NCBI GenBank assembly: GCA_037200445.1
Contig: JBBCGH010000001.1
Coordinates: forward strand, 4,709,162-4,773,161
Source of the DNA: Alphaproteobacteria bacterium
GTDB lineage: Bacteria > Pseudomonadota > Alphaproteobacteria > Rhizobiales > Xanthobacteraceae
Reading direction: 5' to 3'
Length of the DNA: 64,000 nt
Shown: positions 19,172 through 27,819 of the stretch, piece by piece
Position numbering within the stretch: position 1 is the first letter of the stretch
Layout of the letters: every line of letters begins with the position of its first letter
Position numbers and translations under genes: made by a program
Notes under the pieces: model-generated
The model's database searches: none
What the model was told of the DNA's origin: nothing
Seen by the model: the letters and a program-made list of their open reading frames with translations, nothing else

Positions 19172-19810
19172 TCAGCGCGCGGTCAGCACGATCGCCTCGC
19201 CCTCGGGCGCGAGCGTCACCGTCATCCCGCAGGTGCGGGCGAGGAGCCCGGTGAAGAACGGCTGGATCGCATGCGCATCGACGGCGTTGCCGCCGGTTTC
19301 GCCGGCCACCAGCCCGGGCACCGCCGGAGGAATGCGGGCGTTTAGCCCCGCGGAGGTGATTTTGAAGCCCATCGCGTCACCCTCACCGACCGGCTCGACG
19401 GTCAGGCTGCCGCCACGCGGGATGGTGCCGCCCGCCAGAAGCAGAAGGTTAAGAAGAAGTTTCACGCGGTTTTTCGGCAAGAGCACCCGCGGCAGGCTCC
19501 AGGTGAGCTTGGTTTTCTCGTCCTGGAGCATGCCGCGCGCCACGCCCTCGGCGTCGCCGAGGTCGATCGAGGCGCCCGCGGAGCCGGCGGCCCCGAACGC
19601 GATGCGGCAGAATTGCAAGCGCGCCGAAGCGGTCGCGGCGCTCTTCTTGATGAGTTCGATCGCGAACGCCTTGGTCTGCTCGTCCGCATCGTCCTCCATC
19701 ACCTCGATGCCGTTGACCACCGCTCCGACCGGGCTGATCAAGTCGTGACAGACGCGCGAACAGAGCAGCGCGGCGAGATCGAGTCCTTCCAGGGTCACGG
19801 GCATCGACAT
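19172..19810 (-). CDS. chpT: Histidine phosphotransferase ChpT
   Basis: The 212-residue product has a dimeric histidine-kinase-like fold without ATPase function. The phosphorylated His22 lies in SRVCHDLISPVGAVVNGIE, and a degenerate HATPase-like C-terminal half follows. In Caulobacter ChpT carries phosphate from CckA to CtrA and CpdR. Finding it here together with ctrA supports an intact CtrA pathway; cckA is not in the window. Of the in-frame starts I chose the ATG at 19810; a TTG lies two codons upstream and another ATG two codons downstream. Confidence 0.9.
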   Translation of the reverse strand: MSMPVTLEGLDLAALLCSRVCHDLISPVGAVVNGIEVMEDDADEQTKAFAIELIKKSAATASARLQFCRIAFGAAGSAGASIDLGDAEGVARGMLQDEKTKLTWSLPRVLLPKNRVKLLLNLLLLAGGTIPRGGSLTVEPVGEGDAMGFKITSAGLNARIPPAVPGLVAGETGGNAVDAHAIQPFFTGLLARTCGMTVTLAPEGEAIVLTAR

Positions 19811-19910
19811 CTCCAACAGGCCGCTTGGGGCGACTCACCGGGTTGAAACGGGGTCGCGGGGTGATACACCGCAGCGGAAGCGCCTGCCAATACGGGGTTC
19901 GGGAACAAAC

Positions 19911-20744
19911 GTGCACGAGGCCAGCGACGACAGTACGGCGGATGTGCGGCTCGCCGAACGCCTGACCGATATTGCGGTCGCGGCGTCCGCGGCAATCCTG
20001 GAGGTGGATTTCCGCGACTGCGGCGCACGGCTCAAGGCCGACGATTCCCCGGTCTCTCGCGCCGACGAAGCAGCCCATAGGATCATCGGCGAGGGGCTTG
20101 CCCGCGTCGTACCCGCTATCCCGGTGATTTCGGAAGAAGCCGTCGGGGATTGGCAGGGTCGCAGACCGCCGGATGAGTTCCTGCTGGTCGATCCGCTCGA
20201 CGGCACGCGCGAGTTCCTGGCCGGCCGGCTTGAATACACCGTCAACATTGCGCTGATCCGCGGCGGCACGCCGGTCGTCGGCGTGATTGCGGCGCCGGCG
20301 CTCGGCCTGATCTGGCGCGGCGCCATCGGCAAGGGCGCGGAACGCCTGCACTTCACAGCCGGAAAGACCGAGTTGCGGCGTGCCGAGCCGGTACACACGC
20401 GGCCGTGGCCGGCCGGCGAGCGTGTGGCCGCCGTCAGCCGCTCGCACCTCGATCCCGCGAGCGAGACGTTTCTCGAACGCCTCGCGCCGGTGCGGTCCAT
20501 TGCCGCCGGTTCCGCGCTGAAGTTCTGCCGGCTCGCCGAGGGCGCCATCGACATCTATCCGCGGCTCGCGCCCACATCCGAATGGGATGTCGCGGCAGGC
20601 CATGCCATTGTCGTCGCAGCCGGGGGCGCAGTGTTCGCGGCCGATGGCGGCGCACTGCGCTATGGCCGCGCAGCCGAGCGCTTCCGTGTGCCGGGTTTCG
20701 TCGCTTGGGGCGATGCGGTGGCCGCGCAGCGTATTGCGGGCTGA
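19911..20744 (+). CDS. cysQ: 3'(2'),5'-bisphosphate nucleotidase CysQ
   Basis: The 277-residue inositol-monophosphatase-fold protein has the metal-binding motifs PVISEEA, DPLDGTREF and SEWDVAAGHAI. CysQ hydrolyses 3'-phosphoadenosine 5'-phosphate, a by-product of sulfate assimilation, and so functionally complements the sulfite reductase genes at 36-41 kb, although it is not in the same operon. It starts with GTG at 19911 and is divergent from chpT. Confidence 0.9.
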   Translation: MHEASDDSTADVRLAERLTDIAVAASAAILEVDFRDCGARLKADDSPVSRADEAAHRIIGEGLARVVPAIPVISEEAVGDWQGRRPPDEFLLVDPLDGTREFLAGRLEYTVNIALIRGGTPVVGVIAAPALGLIWRGAIGKGAERLHFTAGKTELRRAEPVHTRPWPAGERVAAVSRSHLDPASETFLERLAPVRSIAAGSALKFCRLAEGAIDIYPRLAPTSEWDVAAGHAIVVAAGGAVFAADGGALRYGRAAERFRVPGFVAWGDAVAAQRIAG

Positions 20745-20747
20745 AAG

Positions 20748-21236
20748 CTACTCGGCGAGCTCGCTCTTGACCGCGGACCAGCGCGCCTGCGCGCCCGCGA
20801 CCGCATCGGCGGGGTTGGCAAGAAACGCCGTGCGCGCTTCGGCGGTATAGAAGAGATAGAGGCGCTGATCGCTGACCACCCACAGCGCCGGATAACCGGC
20901 CTGCGCCAGTCCGCGCGAAATGCCAACCGGGTCGTAGCCGCCAAACCGCGGCATGTAGACCTGCGGGTCGGCCGCAAACGCCGCCTTATTGCCTTCATTC
21001 TCGAACCGCCAGACCGCGCCTGCGTGGCGCAGCTCGAAATCCTCCCGCCCCGCGGTCGGTTTGCCGTTGGTGAAATAGGCCACCGGGTCGATGCCGTAGA
21101 TGGCAAGGCCGGTATGGCGGTCGACCACGACGCGTTCGGTCGTGGCCGCCTGGGGGACCGCCGCAAGGCCCGGCAGGGCCAGGCCCAGCACCGCGAAATA
21201 AACGTATCGCTTCCTAGACCGAGCCGCCGCCGTCAT
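20748..21236 (-). CDS. Exported YHS domain-containing protein
   Basis: The 162-residue product has a signal peptide (SRKRYVYFAVLGLALPGLAAVPQAA) and one YHS-like domain (LAIYGIDPVAYFTNGKPTAGREDFEL; WRFENEGNKAAFAADPQVYMPRFGGYD). These small periplasmic domains are suspected to bind metals or copper, but no function is established. It converges with cysQ, only 3 bp apart, with no visible terminator between them. Confidence 0.8.
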   Translation of the reverse strand: MTAAARSRKRYVYFAVLGLALPGLAAVPQAATTERVVVDRHTGLAIYGIDPVAYFTNGKPTAGREDFELRHAGAVWRFENEGNKAAFAADPQVYMPRFGGYDPVGISRGLAQAGYPALWVVSDQRLYLFYTAEARTAFLANPADAVAGAQARWSAVKSELAE

Positions 21237-21338
21237 AGTTCCTGCCAAATCTCGCCCGATTCGGGACCGGTTCCGTGACTATGCGGATACCTCGTGTGCA
21301 ACGCGTTAAGCCGACCTCTCGTCTTTGATGGAGCTGCC

Positions 21339-21899
21339 ATGCGCGCCCTCCGCAATCTTCTCATCTTCGCCGCTCTGATCGGCCTTCCGGCCGCACCCGC
21401 GCGTGCCCAGGCGCCCGAGCGCTATTCGTCGAACGAAATTCTCGACGCCGGTCATCGCCTGTTCGGCGGCGTATCGCGCGGGCTCGCGTCCGTGGTCGAA
21501 AAAGCGTTCTCCACCTGGGGCCAGCCCAACGGCTACATCCTCGGCCAGGAGGGCGGCGGCGCCTTCATCGGCGGACTGCGTTACGGCGAGGGCGCGCTCT
21601 ACACCAAGAACGCCGGCGACCTGAAAGTGTACTGGCAGGGCCCGACACTCGGCTGGGACGTCGGCGGCGAAGGCGCACGCACCATGATGCTGGTCTACAA
21701 CCTACCGTCGACGCGCGCGGTCTATCAGCGCTTCGCGGGCGTCGACGGCTCCGCCTATCTGGTCGGCGGCGTCGGGATGACGGCGCTCACGGCGAGCCAC
21801 ATCGTGGTGGTTCCGATCCGCTCGGGTGTGGGCTTGAGGCTTGGCGCCAATGTCGGCTACCTGAAGTTCACGCCGGAAGCGACGTGGAATCCGTTTTGA
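21339..21899 (+). CDS. DUF1134 family exported protein
   Basis: The 186-residue product has a clear signal peptide (MRALRNLLIFAALIGLPAAPARAQ). The mature part (SSNEILDAGHRLFGGVSRGLASVVEKAF; YWQGPTLGWDVGGEGARTMMLVYNL) is typical of DUF1134, a conserved alphaproteobacterial family of unknown function. The ATG at 21339 matches the signal sequence. Confidence 0.85.
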   Translation: MRALRNLLIFAALIGLPAAPARAQAPERYSSNEILDAGHRLFGGVSRGLASVVEKAFSTWGQPNGYILGQEGGGAFIGGLRYGEGALYTKNAGDLKVYWQGPTLGWDVGGEGARTMMLVYNLPSTRAVYQRFAGVDGSAYLVGGVGMTALTASHIVVVPIRSGVGLRLGANVGYLKFTPEATWNPF

Positions 21900-22032
21900 G
21901 CGGCAGCGCCGCTACCACATATCGAACCCAGTTCCGAATTTAGGTTAACGTCCGCGCCCGCTGGAGTTGGCGCAAGCCGCATGGCATGGTCCGCAAAGAC
22001 CTCGCACGCACGAGGTCGGAGGCATTTTCTTC

Positions 22033-23310
22033 ATGGTCGAACCGATCATGTTCTTCGGGCTCGGCTTTCTCGCCGCGAGCCTGATCGGACTTGTCATCGT
22101 GCCGTTCGTGCATGGGCGCGCGGTGCGCCTGACCGTGCGCCGGCTCGAGGCGGCGACGCCGCTGTCGATGGCGGAAATCCAGGCCGACAAGGATCAGCTG
22201 CGCGCGGAGTTTGCGATGTCGACGCGGCGGCTGGAAATGAGCGTCGACCAGCTGAAGGGCAAGAGCACCGGCCAGCTCGCCGAACTCGGCAAGAAGAACG
22301 ACACCATCAACCGGCTCAAGATCGAGCTTGGCGAAAAGGCCGCCACCATCTTCGCGCTCGAAGCGCGCGACAAAGGCATCAAGGACCAGCTGCGCGCGAC
22401 CGAGGATGAACTCGGGGTCAAGACCAACGCGCTGCGCGAGACCGAGCGCAACCTCGCCGACAAGGAAGCCGAGTTCGCGCGCGCGACCGCGCAATTGTCG
22501 GAAACCAGCGCGACATCCGACAGCCAGCGCGTCGAAATCGTCGCGCTCAAGACCCAGATCGACAATCTCAAGGACCAGGCCTCCGACCTTTCCCGTCAGG
22601 TGAAGGACATCGAAGAGCGCCACGCGCGCGAGAAGGATGCACACGAGAAGGCCGCCAAGGAACTGACCGAGGAGCGCGGCAACGTACAGAACCTCGGCAC
22701 CCGCATCGGGCAGCTCGAGCGCCAGCTCGCGACGCAGACCAGCGAAGCCGAGATCATGGGCCGCCGCATCGCCGACATGGAGATGCGGCTGACCGAGCAG
22801 GCGCGCGTGCTCACCGACCGCGAACGCGAGCGCGATCAGCTGCGCGTGGATGTCGACTCGGCGCGCCGCATCGAGGCGGACCTGCGCCAGGAGCTCGGCA
22901 CCATCGAGCGCCGCAACGCGAGCGCCACGGAGGCGCTGCGCGCCGAGAAGACGCTCGCCGAGAGCCAGCTCGAGCGCGCGCGCGAGGACCGCGCCAAGCT
23001 GCAGCGCGAGATTTCCTCGATGAAACGCGAGGCGGAAGCCACCTGGGCTTCCGAGCGGGTCGAGAACGCGCTGTTGCGCGAGCGCATCAACGATGTCGCG
23101 GCGGAGGTCGCGCGCCTGACCTCGGTGCTCGAAGGGCCCGGCTCGAAGATCGACACGATCCTCGCCGCCGAGCACGCGCCGGGCAGCAACGGCTCCGGCA
23201 AGCCCGCGGTTCAGCCGGCGAACACGAACAGCGAGGACGGCAAGGGCAGCCTTGCGGATCGCATCCGCGCGCTTCAGGCGCGCTCATCGCGGCTCTCCTC
23301 GGCGACCTGA
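22033..23310 (+). CDS. Membrane-anchored coiled-coil protein, function unknown
   Basis: The 425-residue product begins with one membrane helix (MFFGLGFLAASLIGLVIVPF). A ~340-residue stretch of almost unbroken charged heptads (Arg/Glu/Lys/Ala/Leu) follows, then a short flexible tail (PGSNGSGKPAVQPAN). It looks like a cytoplasmic rod tethered to the inner membrane. Such proteins are conserved in Bradyrhizobium relatives without known function. The next gene starts 1 bp after its stop, so the two probably form an operon. The ATG at 22033 places the hydrophobic helix at the N-terminus. Confidence 0.8.
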   Translation: MVEPIMFFGLGFLAASLIGLVIVPFVHGRAVRLTVRRLEAATPLSMAEIQADKDQLRAEFAMSTRRLEMSVDQLKGKSTGQLAELGKKNDTINRLKIELGEKAATIFALEARDKGIKDQLRATEDELGVKTNALRETERNLADKEAEFARATAQLSETSATSDSQRVEIVALKTQIDNLKDQASDLSRQVKDIEERHAREKDAHEKAAKELTEERGNVQNLGTRIGQLERQLATQTSEAEIMGRRIADMEMRLTEQARVLTDRERERDQLRVDVDSARRIEADLRQELGTIERRNASATEALRAEKTLAESQLERAREDRAKLQREISSMKREAEATWASERVENALLRERINDVAAEVARLTSVLEGPGSKIDTILAAEHAPGSNGSGKPAVQPANTNSEDGKGSLADRIRALQARSSRLSSAT

Positions 23311-23311
23311 T

Positions 23312-24097
23312 TTGCGCCTCGCCGCGGGGGCTCTCCTTCTTCTCGTCGCGCTCCTCGGCACGCTCGCGCAAGGAGCCGAAAATCCCGAGATCGCCAGACG
23401 CCGCGCGACCGAACGCAAGACCTTCACCGACGCCGAAATCTTCAAGGGCTTTTCCGCGACCGCTTTCGGTGCCGAACTGCGCATCGCGGGACGCGTCGAC
23501 CGCATCCGCAAATACGACAAAGCGGTCCGTGTCTACGTGGAAAATCGTGTCCAGCCAGATCGCAGCGCGCAGATCGCCGGGGTTGTCGCCGACATCAAAG
23601 CCCACGTCGAGCACCTCGATATCGCGATGGCAGCGAACCCCACGGAAGCGAATGTCGTCGTCCGCTTGCTGGGCGAGCGCAATTTCTATCCGGCGCTGCG
23701 CGCAGCCTTCGGGCGCGACCGCGTGCGCCAGATTCGGAAATCGCTCGACCCGCAATGCCTCTCGGGATTCCGCAAGGACGCCGAGCTGCGCATCGTGCGC
23801 TCGGATGTGTTTCTGGTCGCCGACCGCGGCGATTTCATCTTCTACGATTGCGCGTACGAAGAGCTGTTGCAGTCGCTTGGACCGATCAACGACACCGACA
23901 AGGTCCCCTGGACCATGTTCAATGACGCCGTGCAGATGGGATTCTTCGGCGTCTACGACCAGTACATCCTCAATATTCTCTATCACCCGCGCGTGCGGCC
24001 GGGGATGACGCGCGGCGAGGTCCGCGCCCTGTTGCCCGAGATCATGCCGCAGGTGCGGGCGTTCGTCGCGAGGGTGAACAATCTCTCCCCCTGGTGA
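23312..24097 (+). CDS. DUF2927-like exported protein
   Basis: The 261-residue product has a hydrophobic N-terminal signal (LRLAAGALLLLVALLGTLAQ). The mature domain (FTDAEIFKGFSATAFGAEL; RKYDKAVRVYVEN; FDQ-like YDQYILNILYHPRVRPGMTRGEV) resembles DUF2927 proteins. The signal begins immediately after the preceding stop codon, so the start is most likely the TTG at 23312; no ATG fits. Confidence 0.75.
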   Translation: MRLAAGALLLLVALLGTLAQGAENPEIARRRATERKTFTDAEIFKGFSATAFGAELRIAGRVDRIRKYDKAVRVYVENRVQPDRSAQIAGVVADIKAHVEHLDIAMAANPTEANVVVRLLGERNFYPALRAAFGRDRVRQIRKSLDPQCLSGFRKDAELRIVRSDVFLVADRGDFIFYDCAYEELLQSLGPINDTDKVPWTMFNDAVQMGFFGVYDQYILNILYHPRVRPGMTRGEVRALLPEIMPQVRAFVARVNNLSPW

Positions 24098-24159
24098 TCT
24101 TCCTGATATTCCTGGTTCTGGGTATCATGGTGGGAGAAGCACTCTTCCATTAGCGGATC

Positions 24160-24402
24160 ATGGCGAAACGGCAGCAGGACACAAGGACGCCCGGCGACAT
24201 CGGCAAGCGCGTCGCATTCGACCGCGCCACCTGGATGGCGCTCGACCTCTACGCACGCGACAGCATGAAGACCTTTCAGGAGATCGCCGACGAGGCGTTC
24301 GCGGATTTCCTCAAGAAGCACGGCCGCCCGACGGACCTGAAGGATGCGCTGAAGCGCAGCGCACGCTCGATCGGCGCCAACGACAATCCGAAGCGGCGAT
24401 GA
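24160..24402 (+). CDS. Small conserved protein, possibly ribbon-helix-helix
   Basis: The 80-residue basic protein has a central stretch GKRVAFDRATWMALDLYARDS followed by FQEIADEAFADFLKKHGRP, the strand-helix-helix pattern of ribbon-helix-helix DNA-binding proteins. The tail SIGANDNPKRR is flexible. No toxin gene is adjacent, so it is not obviously an antitoxin. Function unknown. Confidence 0.65.
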   Translation: MAKRQQDTRTPGDIGKRVAFDRATWMALDLYARDSMKTFQEIADEAFADFLKKHGRPTDLKDALKRSARSIGANDNPKRR

Positions 24403-24463
24403 GCCCTTGTGCTCCCCGCAAAGCCGTGCTGTTCATCAAGCACGCAAATCGAGGGCTGACACG

Positions 24464-24691
24464 ATGCGGATTTTGGTGATCGCCGGCTTACTCGCAGCCG
24501 CCACATTGCTCGGCGGCTGGGGCTTTGATGCGCAGGGGCCCTATTGCCTCTACGACCGCGAGTTCACCAATTGCGGATATCCTACGTTTCAGGCCTGCCT
24601 GGCGAGTGCCAGCGGCGCGGGCGGCTATTGCGCGCCCAATCCGCGCTATGTCGAGACGGCACCACCGCGTGCGCCCCGGCGCACGCGCTGA
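24464..24691 (+). CDS. DUF3551 family small exported protein
   Basis: The 75-residue product has a signal peptide (MRILVIAGLLAAATLLGGW) and the Cys-containing core of DUF3551 (PYCLYDREFTNCGYPTFQAC; GGYCAPNPRY). The family is abundant in Bradyrhizobium relatives and has no known function. Confidence 0.8.
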   Translation: MRILVIAGLLAAATLLGGWGFDAQGPYCLYDREFTNCGYPTFQACLASASGAGGYCAPNPRYVETAPPRAPRRTR

Positions 24692-24766
24692 CGCCGCACC
24701 CCGGACGAAAACCTTACCGCCAGGCACGGCCGCGATTAGGATCACGGGCCGGGCCTGCGTGACCTG

Positions 24767-25351
24767 ATGGATTCATCCCTCAAGATCGTCATCGTCGACG
24801 AGAATCCGATCCGCGCCGCCATCCTGGAAGATGGCCTGCGCGAAGCGGGGCATCTGAATGTCGCGCGTATCGACGACCGGACGGGGCTGCTCGCGCGCAT
24901 CTATGCGATCGACCCGGACGTCATCCTGATCGATCTGGAAAACCCGAGCCGCGACGTGCTGGAGCAGATGTTCCAGGTCAGCCGTGCCGTGAAGCGGCCG
25001 ATCGCGATGTTCGTCGATCAGAGCGACAGCGCCTCGATCCAGGCTTCGGTCGATGCCGGCGTGTCGGCCTACATCGTGGGCAATCTGCAGAAGGAGCGGA
25101 TCAAGACGATCCTCGATCTCTGCATCTCGCGCTTCAATGCGTTTGCGCGGCTGCAAAGCGAGCTGGAGCGCGCCAAGTCCGCGCTCGAAGACCGCAAGGT
25201 GATCGACCGCGCCAAGGGCATCCTGATGAAGGCGAAGAACCTGAGCGAGGAGCAGGCCTACGCGCTGATGCGCAAGACCGCGATGAACGAGAACAAGAAG
25301 ATCGCCGACGTCGCGCAGTCGGTCATCACGGCCACGGAACTGCTCAAATGA
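24767..25351 (+). CDS. nasT: ANTAR-domain response regulator NasT
   Basis: The 194-residue product has an N-terminal receiver-like domain (IVIVDENPIRAAIL; VILIDLENP) and a C-terminal ANTAR domain (KVIDRAKGILMKAKNLSEEQAYALMRKTAM), an RNA-binding three-helix module. NasT proteins bind paired hairpins in leader RNAs of nitrate/nitrite assimilation operons and prevent termination, unless held by NasS. The gene overlaps nasS by 4 bp (ATGA). A plausible target leader is upstream of the nitrite channel gene at 29.9 kb. Confidence 0.93.
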   Translation: MDSSLKIVIVDENPIRAAILEDGLREAGHLNVARIDDRTGLLARIYAIDPDVILIDLENPSRDVLEQMFQVSRAVKRPIAMFVDQSDSASIQASVDAGVSAYIVGNLQKERIKTILDLCISRFNAFARLQSELERAKSALEDRKVIDRAKGILMKAKNLSEEQAYALMRKTAMNENKKIADVAQSVITATELLK

Positions 25352-26523
25352 CCGAGCAACTGCGTATTGGCTTCATTCCGCTGATCGATGCGGCCGCGCT
25401 GCTGATTGCGGTCGACAAGGGCTTCTGCGCCGCCGAGAGGCTCGATGTCGAACTGGTGCGCGAAGTCTCCTGGTCGAACGTGCGCGACAAGCTCAACATC
25501 GGAATGTTCGATGCCGCGCACCTGATCGCGCCGATGGCGATCGCCTCCAGTCTCGGGCTCGGACACATCAAGGTGCCGGTGGTTGCGCCATTCGTCCTTT
25601 CTGTGAACGGCAACGCCATCACGGTTTCGCCTGCGCTGCATGCCGCGCTGAGCGATGCGGCGGAGGGCGACTTGCACGACCCGACGGTATCGGCAAAGGC
25701 GCTGGCACGCATGGTCGCGGCCCGCAAGCAGCGCGGCGCAGCGCCGCTCACCTTCGGCATGACGTTTCCGTTCTCGACGCACAATTACCAGCTGCGCTTC
25801 TGGATGGCGGCCGGCGGCGTCGATCCAGACGAAGATGTGCGGCTCGTCGTCCTGCCGCCGCCCTACATGGCGGAAAACCTGCAGAATGGGCACATCGACG
25901 CATGCTGCGTCGGTACGCCATGGAGTTCCGTCGCAGTCAGCCGCGGCGTCGCGCACATGCTGCACTTCGGCTCGGAGATCATCGCGCGCGGCGCCGAGAA
26001 GGTGCTCGCCGTGCAGCAACGCTTCGCCGATGACCGCCCCGATGTCGTGAGCCGCCTTGTCCGTGCGCACCAGCGTGCCGCCGACTTCATCGCGGACGAA
26101 AGCAAGCGCGGCGAGGTCGTGGCGCTTTTGTCGGCGGACAACCGCATCGGAGTCGACGCCGACCTGATCCGCCGCGCGCTCGCGGGACGGGTCAAGGTTT
26201 CGCTGGAAGGTACGATCCGCAGCGACCCGAACTACCTGATCGTCGGACGCGCCGGCGCGTCGCGCCCGGATCCCGCGCAGGCGGCGTGGCTCTATGCCCA
26301 GATGGTGCGCTGGGGTCAGGCGCCGCTGTCGCACGACGGGCTCGCCGCCGCGAAGGCCGTGTTCCGTCCGGATCTTTATGACGGGGCGTTTGGCGTGCCG
26401 GCCCGCGCGCCAGCCGGCGAACCCGCAGATCGCGTCGGCGCGTTCACGGGGCCGCGGTTCGATCCCGATAACATCGAGGCGCATCTCGCCGCGTGGACCA
26501 TCAAGCGGCAGCCGGCAGGCTGA
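25348..26523 (+). CDS. nasS: Nitrate/nitrite sensor NasS (NrtA-like, cytoplasmic)
   Basis: The 391-residue product resembles NrtA/CmpA substrate-binding proteins (LRIGFIPLIDAAALLIAVDKGFC; KLNIGMFDAAHLIAPMAIASSLG; GHIDACCVGTPWSSVAV) but has no signal peptide or lipobox. That is the hallmark of NasS, the cytoplasmic sensor that sequesters NasT in the absence of nitrate or nitrite. It is co-translated with nasT and is not followed by transporter genes, which argues against a role in uptake. Confidence 0.93.
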   Translation: MTEQLRIGFIPLIDAAALLIAVDKGFCAAERLDVELVREVSWSNVRDKLNIGMFDAAHLIAPMAIASSLGLGHIKVPVVAPFVLSVNGNAITVSPALHAALSDAAEGDLHDPTVSAKALARMVAARKQRGAAPLTFGMTFPFSTHNYQLRFWMAAGGVDPDEDVRLVVLPPPYMAENLQNGHIDACCVGTPWSSVAVSRGVAHMLHFGSEIIARGAEKVLAVQQRFADDRPDVVSRLVRAHQRAADFIADESKRGEVVALLSADNRIGVDADLIRRALAGRVKVSLEGTIRSDPNYLIVGRAGASRPDPAQAAWLYAQMVRWGQAPLSHDGLAAAKAVFRPDLYDGAFGVPARAPAGEPADRVGAFTGPRFDPDNIEAHLAAWTIKRQPAG

Positions 26524-26604
26524 GGGTCGGGTGCGGCACGTCGCTCTCTTTCCTTTAAGGTTGTGCCGAGGCTAGGCTCGACCATTGAATCGGGGGGGCG
26601 CGCG

Positions 26605-27744
26605 ATGGACGAATTCACCGTCAACAGCACGACAACGGGCGATCAGGATCAGCCGAGCGTTGCCGGGCTTCAGGGCACGCAGTTCGTTGCCGTGTGGCGG
26701 AACGCGAGCACCCAGGAGATCCGGGGCCGTCTGTTCGGCGTGAACGGAGCAGCGAGCAGCAACGAATTCAACATCGCCTTGCCGCAAGAAGCAGGCACCA
26801 AGCGGCAACTGCCGACCGTCGTCGAGACGACACGGGGTTTTGCGGTCGCGTGGATCCAGCAATTGCCCGGTTCGGTCCCGCAGCTGAAAGTTCGCGGCTT
26901 CGATGCGGACACGCTGTCGGGCGAGGAAACGCAGGCGAGCAGCGCCGAGGTCGAGCCGCTGGTCCGCCCCGCGCTGGCGCGCCTCTCCGACGGCGGCTTC
27001 GTCGTCGTGTGGGCCGACAAGCGCAAGGACGAGCGCATCCGCACGCAGCGTTATGACCTCGACGCCATGAAAAGCGGCGCTGAGTTTCGCGCCAACACGA
27101 TCCCCGAGCTGCACCGATTTCCCATGGCGGCCGGCCTGACCAGCGGAAACTTCGTGATCGGCTGGCGCGCGCGCTCCGCGGCGCCACTGCTCGCACACTT
27201 CCAGATGTTCAATCCCGGCGGCGCACCGATCGGCGGCGAACAGACCACGACGCTCGACGTGACCGAAACCGCGATGACGCCGCTCGACACGGGGCGGTTC
27301 GTCATCGCGCATATCCGGCAGCCGTTCGATGGCGAGACCGGTTTCGACACCACGTTCCCGCAGGCGGCCTTGTTCGAGGCGAACGGAACGGACACCAACC
27401 TGCACTTCACGGGAACAAGTGCGCAGCGGATCCAATCCTCATCGCTCGCGATCGCGCCTGTCTCGGGTGGGCGCTTCCTGCTCGCGTGGTCGCAGACGAA
27501 CACCGATAACGCCGCGGCCGGCTCCAATGTCGCGACCAGACTGTTTACCGGCGCGGGTGCGTTCGGGAACGTCGCCCAGGTCAACACGCGGACCGGCGGA
27601 AACCGATTCAGCGTCGCGGCCGCAACCACATTCGGGCCCGATGGCGACACGGGCTTCCTGGTCTGGGTGGACGACGGCGCTGCGGACCAATCGGGGCGCG
27701 CGATCCAGGGACGCGTGATGCCGATCGCCGCAGCCGGATTCTGA
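26605..27744 (+). CDS. Repeat protein related to the large protein at the left end
   Basis: The 379-residue product is made of propeller-like repeats: FTVNSTTTGDQDQPSVAGLQGTQFVAVW at the start, LARLSDGGFVVVWAD and later copies. These match the N-terminal repeat type of the protein at 422-3370 (NTNTxGDQ, GLxNGGFxVTW). It lacks the Ig, cadherin and FG-GAP modules and has no visible signal peptide. The ATG at 26605 follows GGGGGGCGCGCG. Function and location are unknown. Confidence 0.75.
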   Translation: MDEFTVNSTTTGDQDQPSVAGLQGTQFVAVWRNASTQEIRGRLFGVNGAASSNEFNIALPQEAGTKRQLPTVVETTRGFAVAWIQQLPGSVPQLKVRGFDADTLSGEETQASSAEVEPLVRPALARLSDGGFVVVWADKRKDERIRTQRYDLDAMKSGAEFRANTIPELHRFPMAAGLTSGNFVIGWRARSAAPLLAHFQMFNPGGAPIGGEQTTTLDVTETAMTPLDTGRFVIAHIRQPFDGETGFDTTFPQAALFEANGTDTNLHFTGTSAQRIQSSSLAIAPVSGGRFLLAWSQTNTDNAAAGSNVATRLFTGAGAFGNVAQVNTRTGGNRFSVAAATTFGPDGDTGFLVWVDDGAADQSGRAIQGRVMPIAAAGF

Positions 27745-27819
27745 CCGCCGCGCGACATCGCGGCGATTGATGGAACCGGAGAACTCGCGGACAATCCGGC
27801 AAGCACCGGAGGAACGTTG

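Noticed and set aside
16030-19254. A 1,074-codon open frame on the plus strand opposite cheA and cheW
   Set aside because: It is antisense to two clearly recognisable chemotaxis genes, is rich in Arg/His/Asp/Leu as expected for GC-rich shadow frames, and shows no domain.
24160-24402. Toxin-antitoxin pair around the small RHH-like protein
   Set aside because: Neither neighbour resembles a toxin; the upstream gene is a DUF2927-like exported protein and the downstream one a DUF3551 protein.
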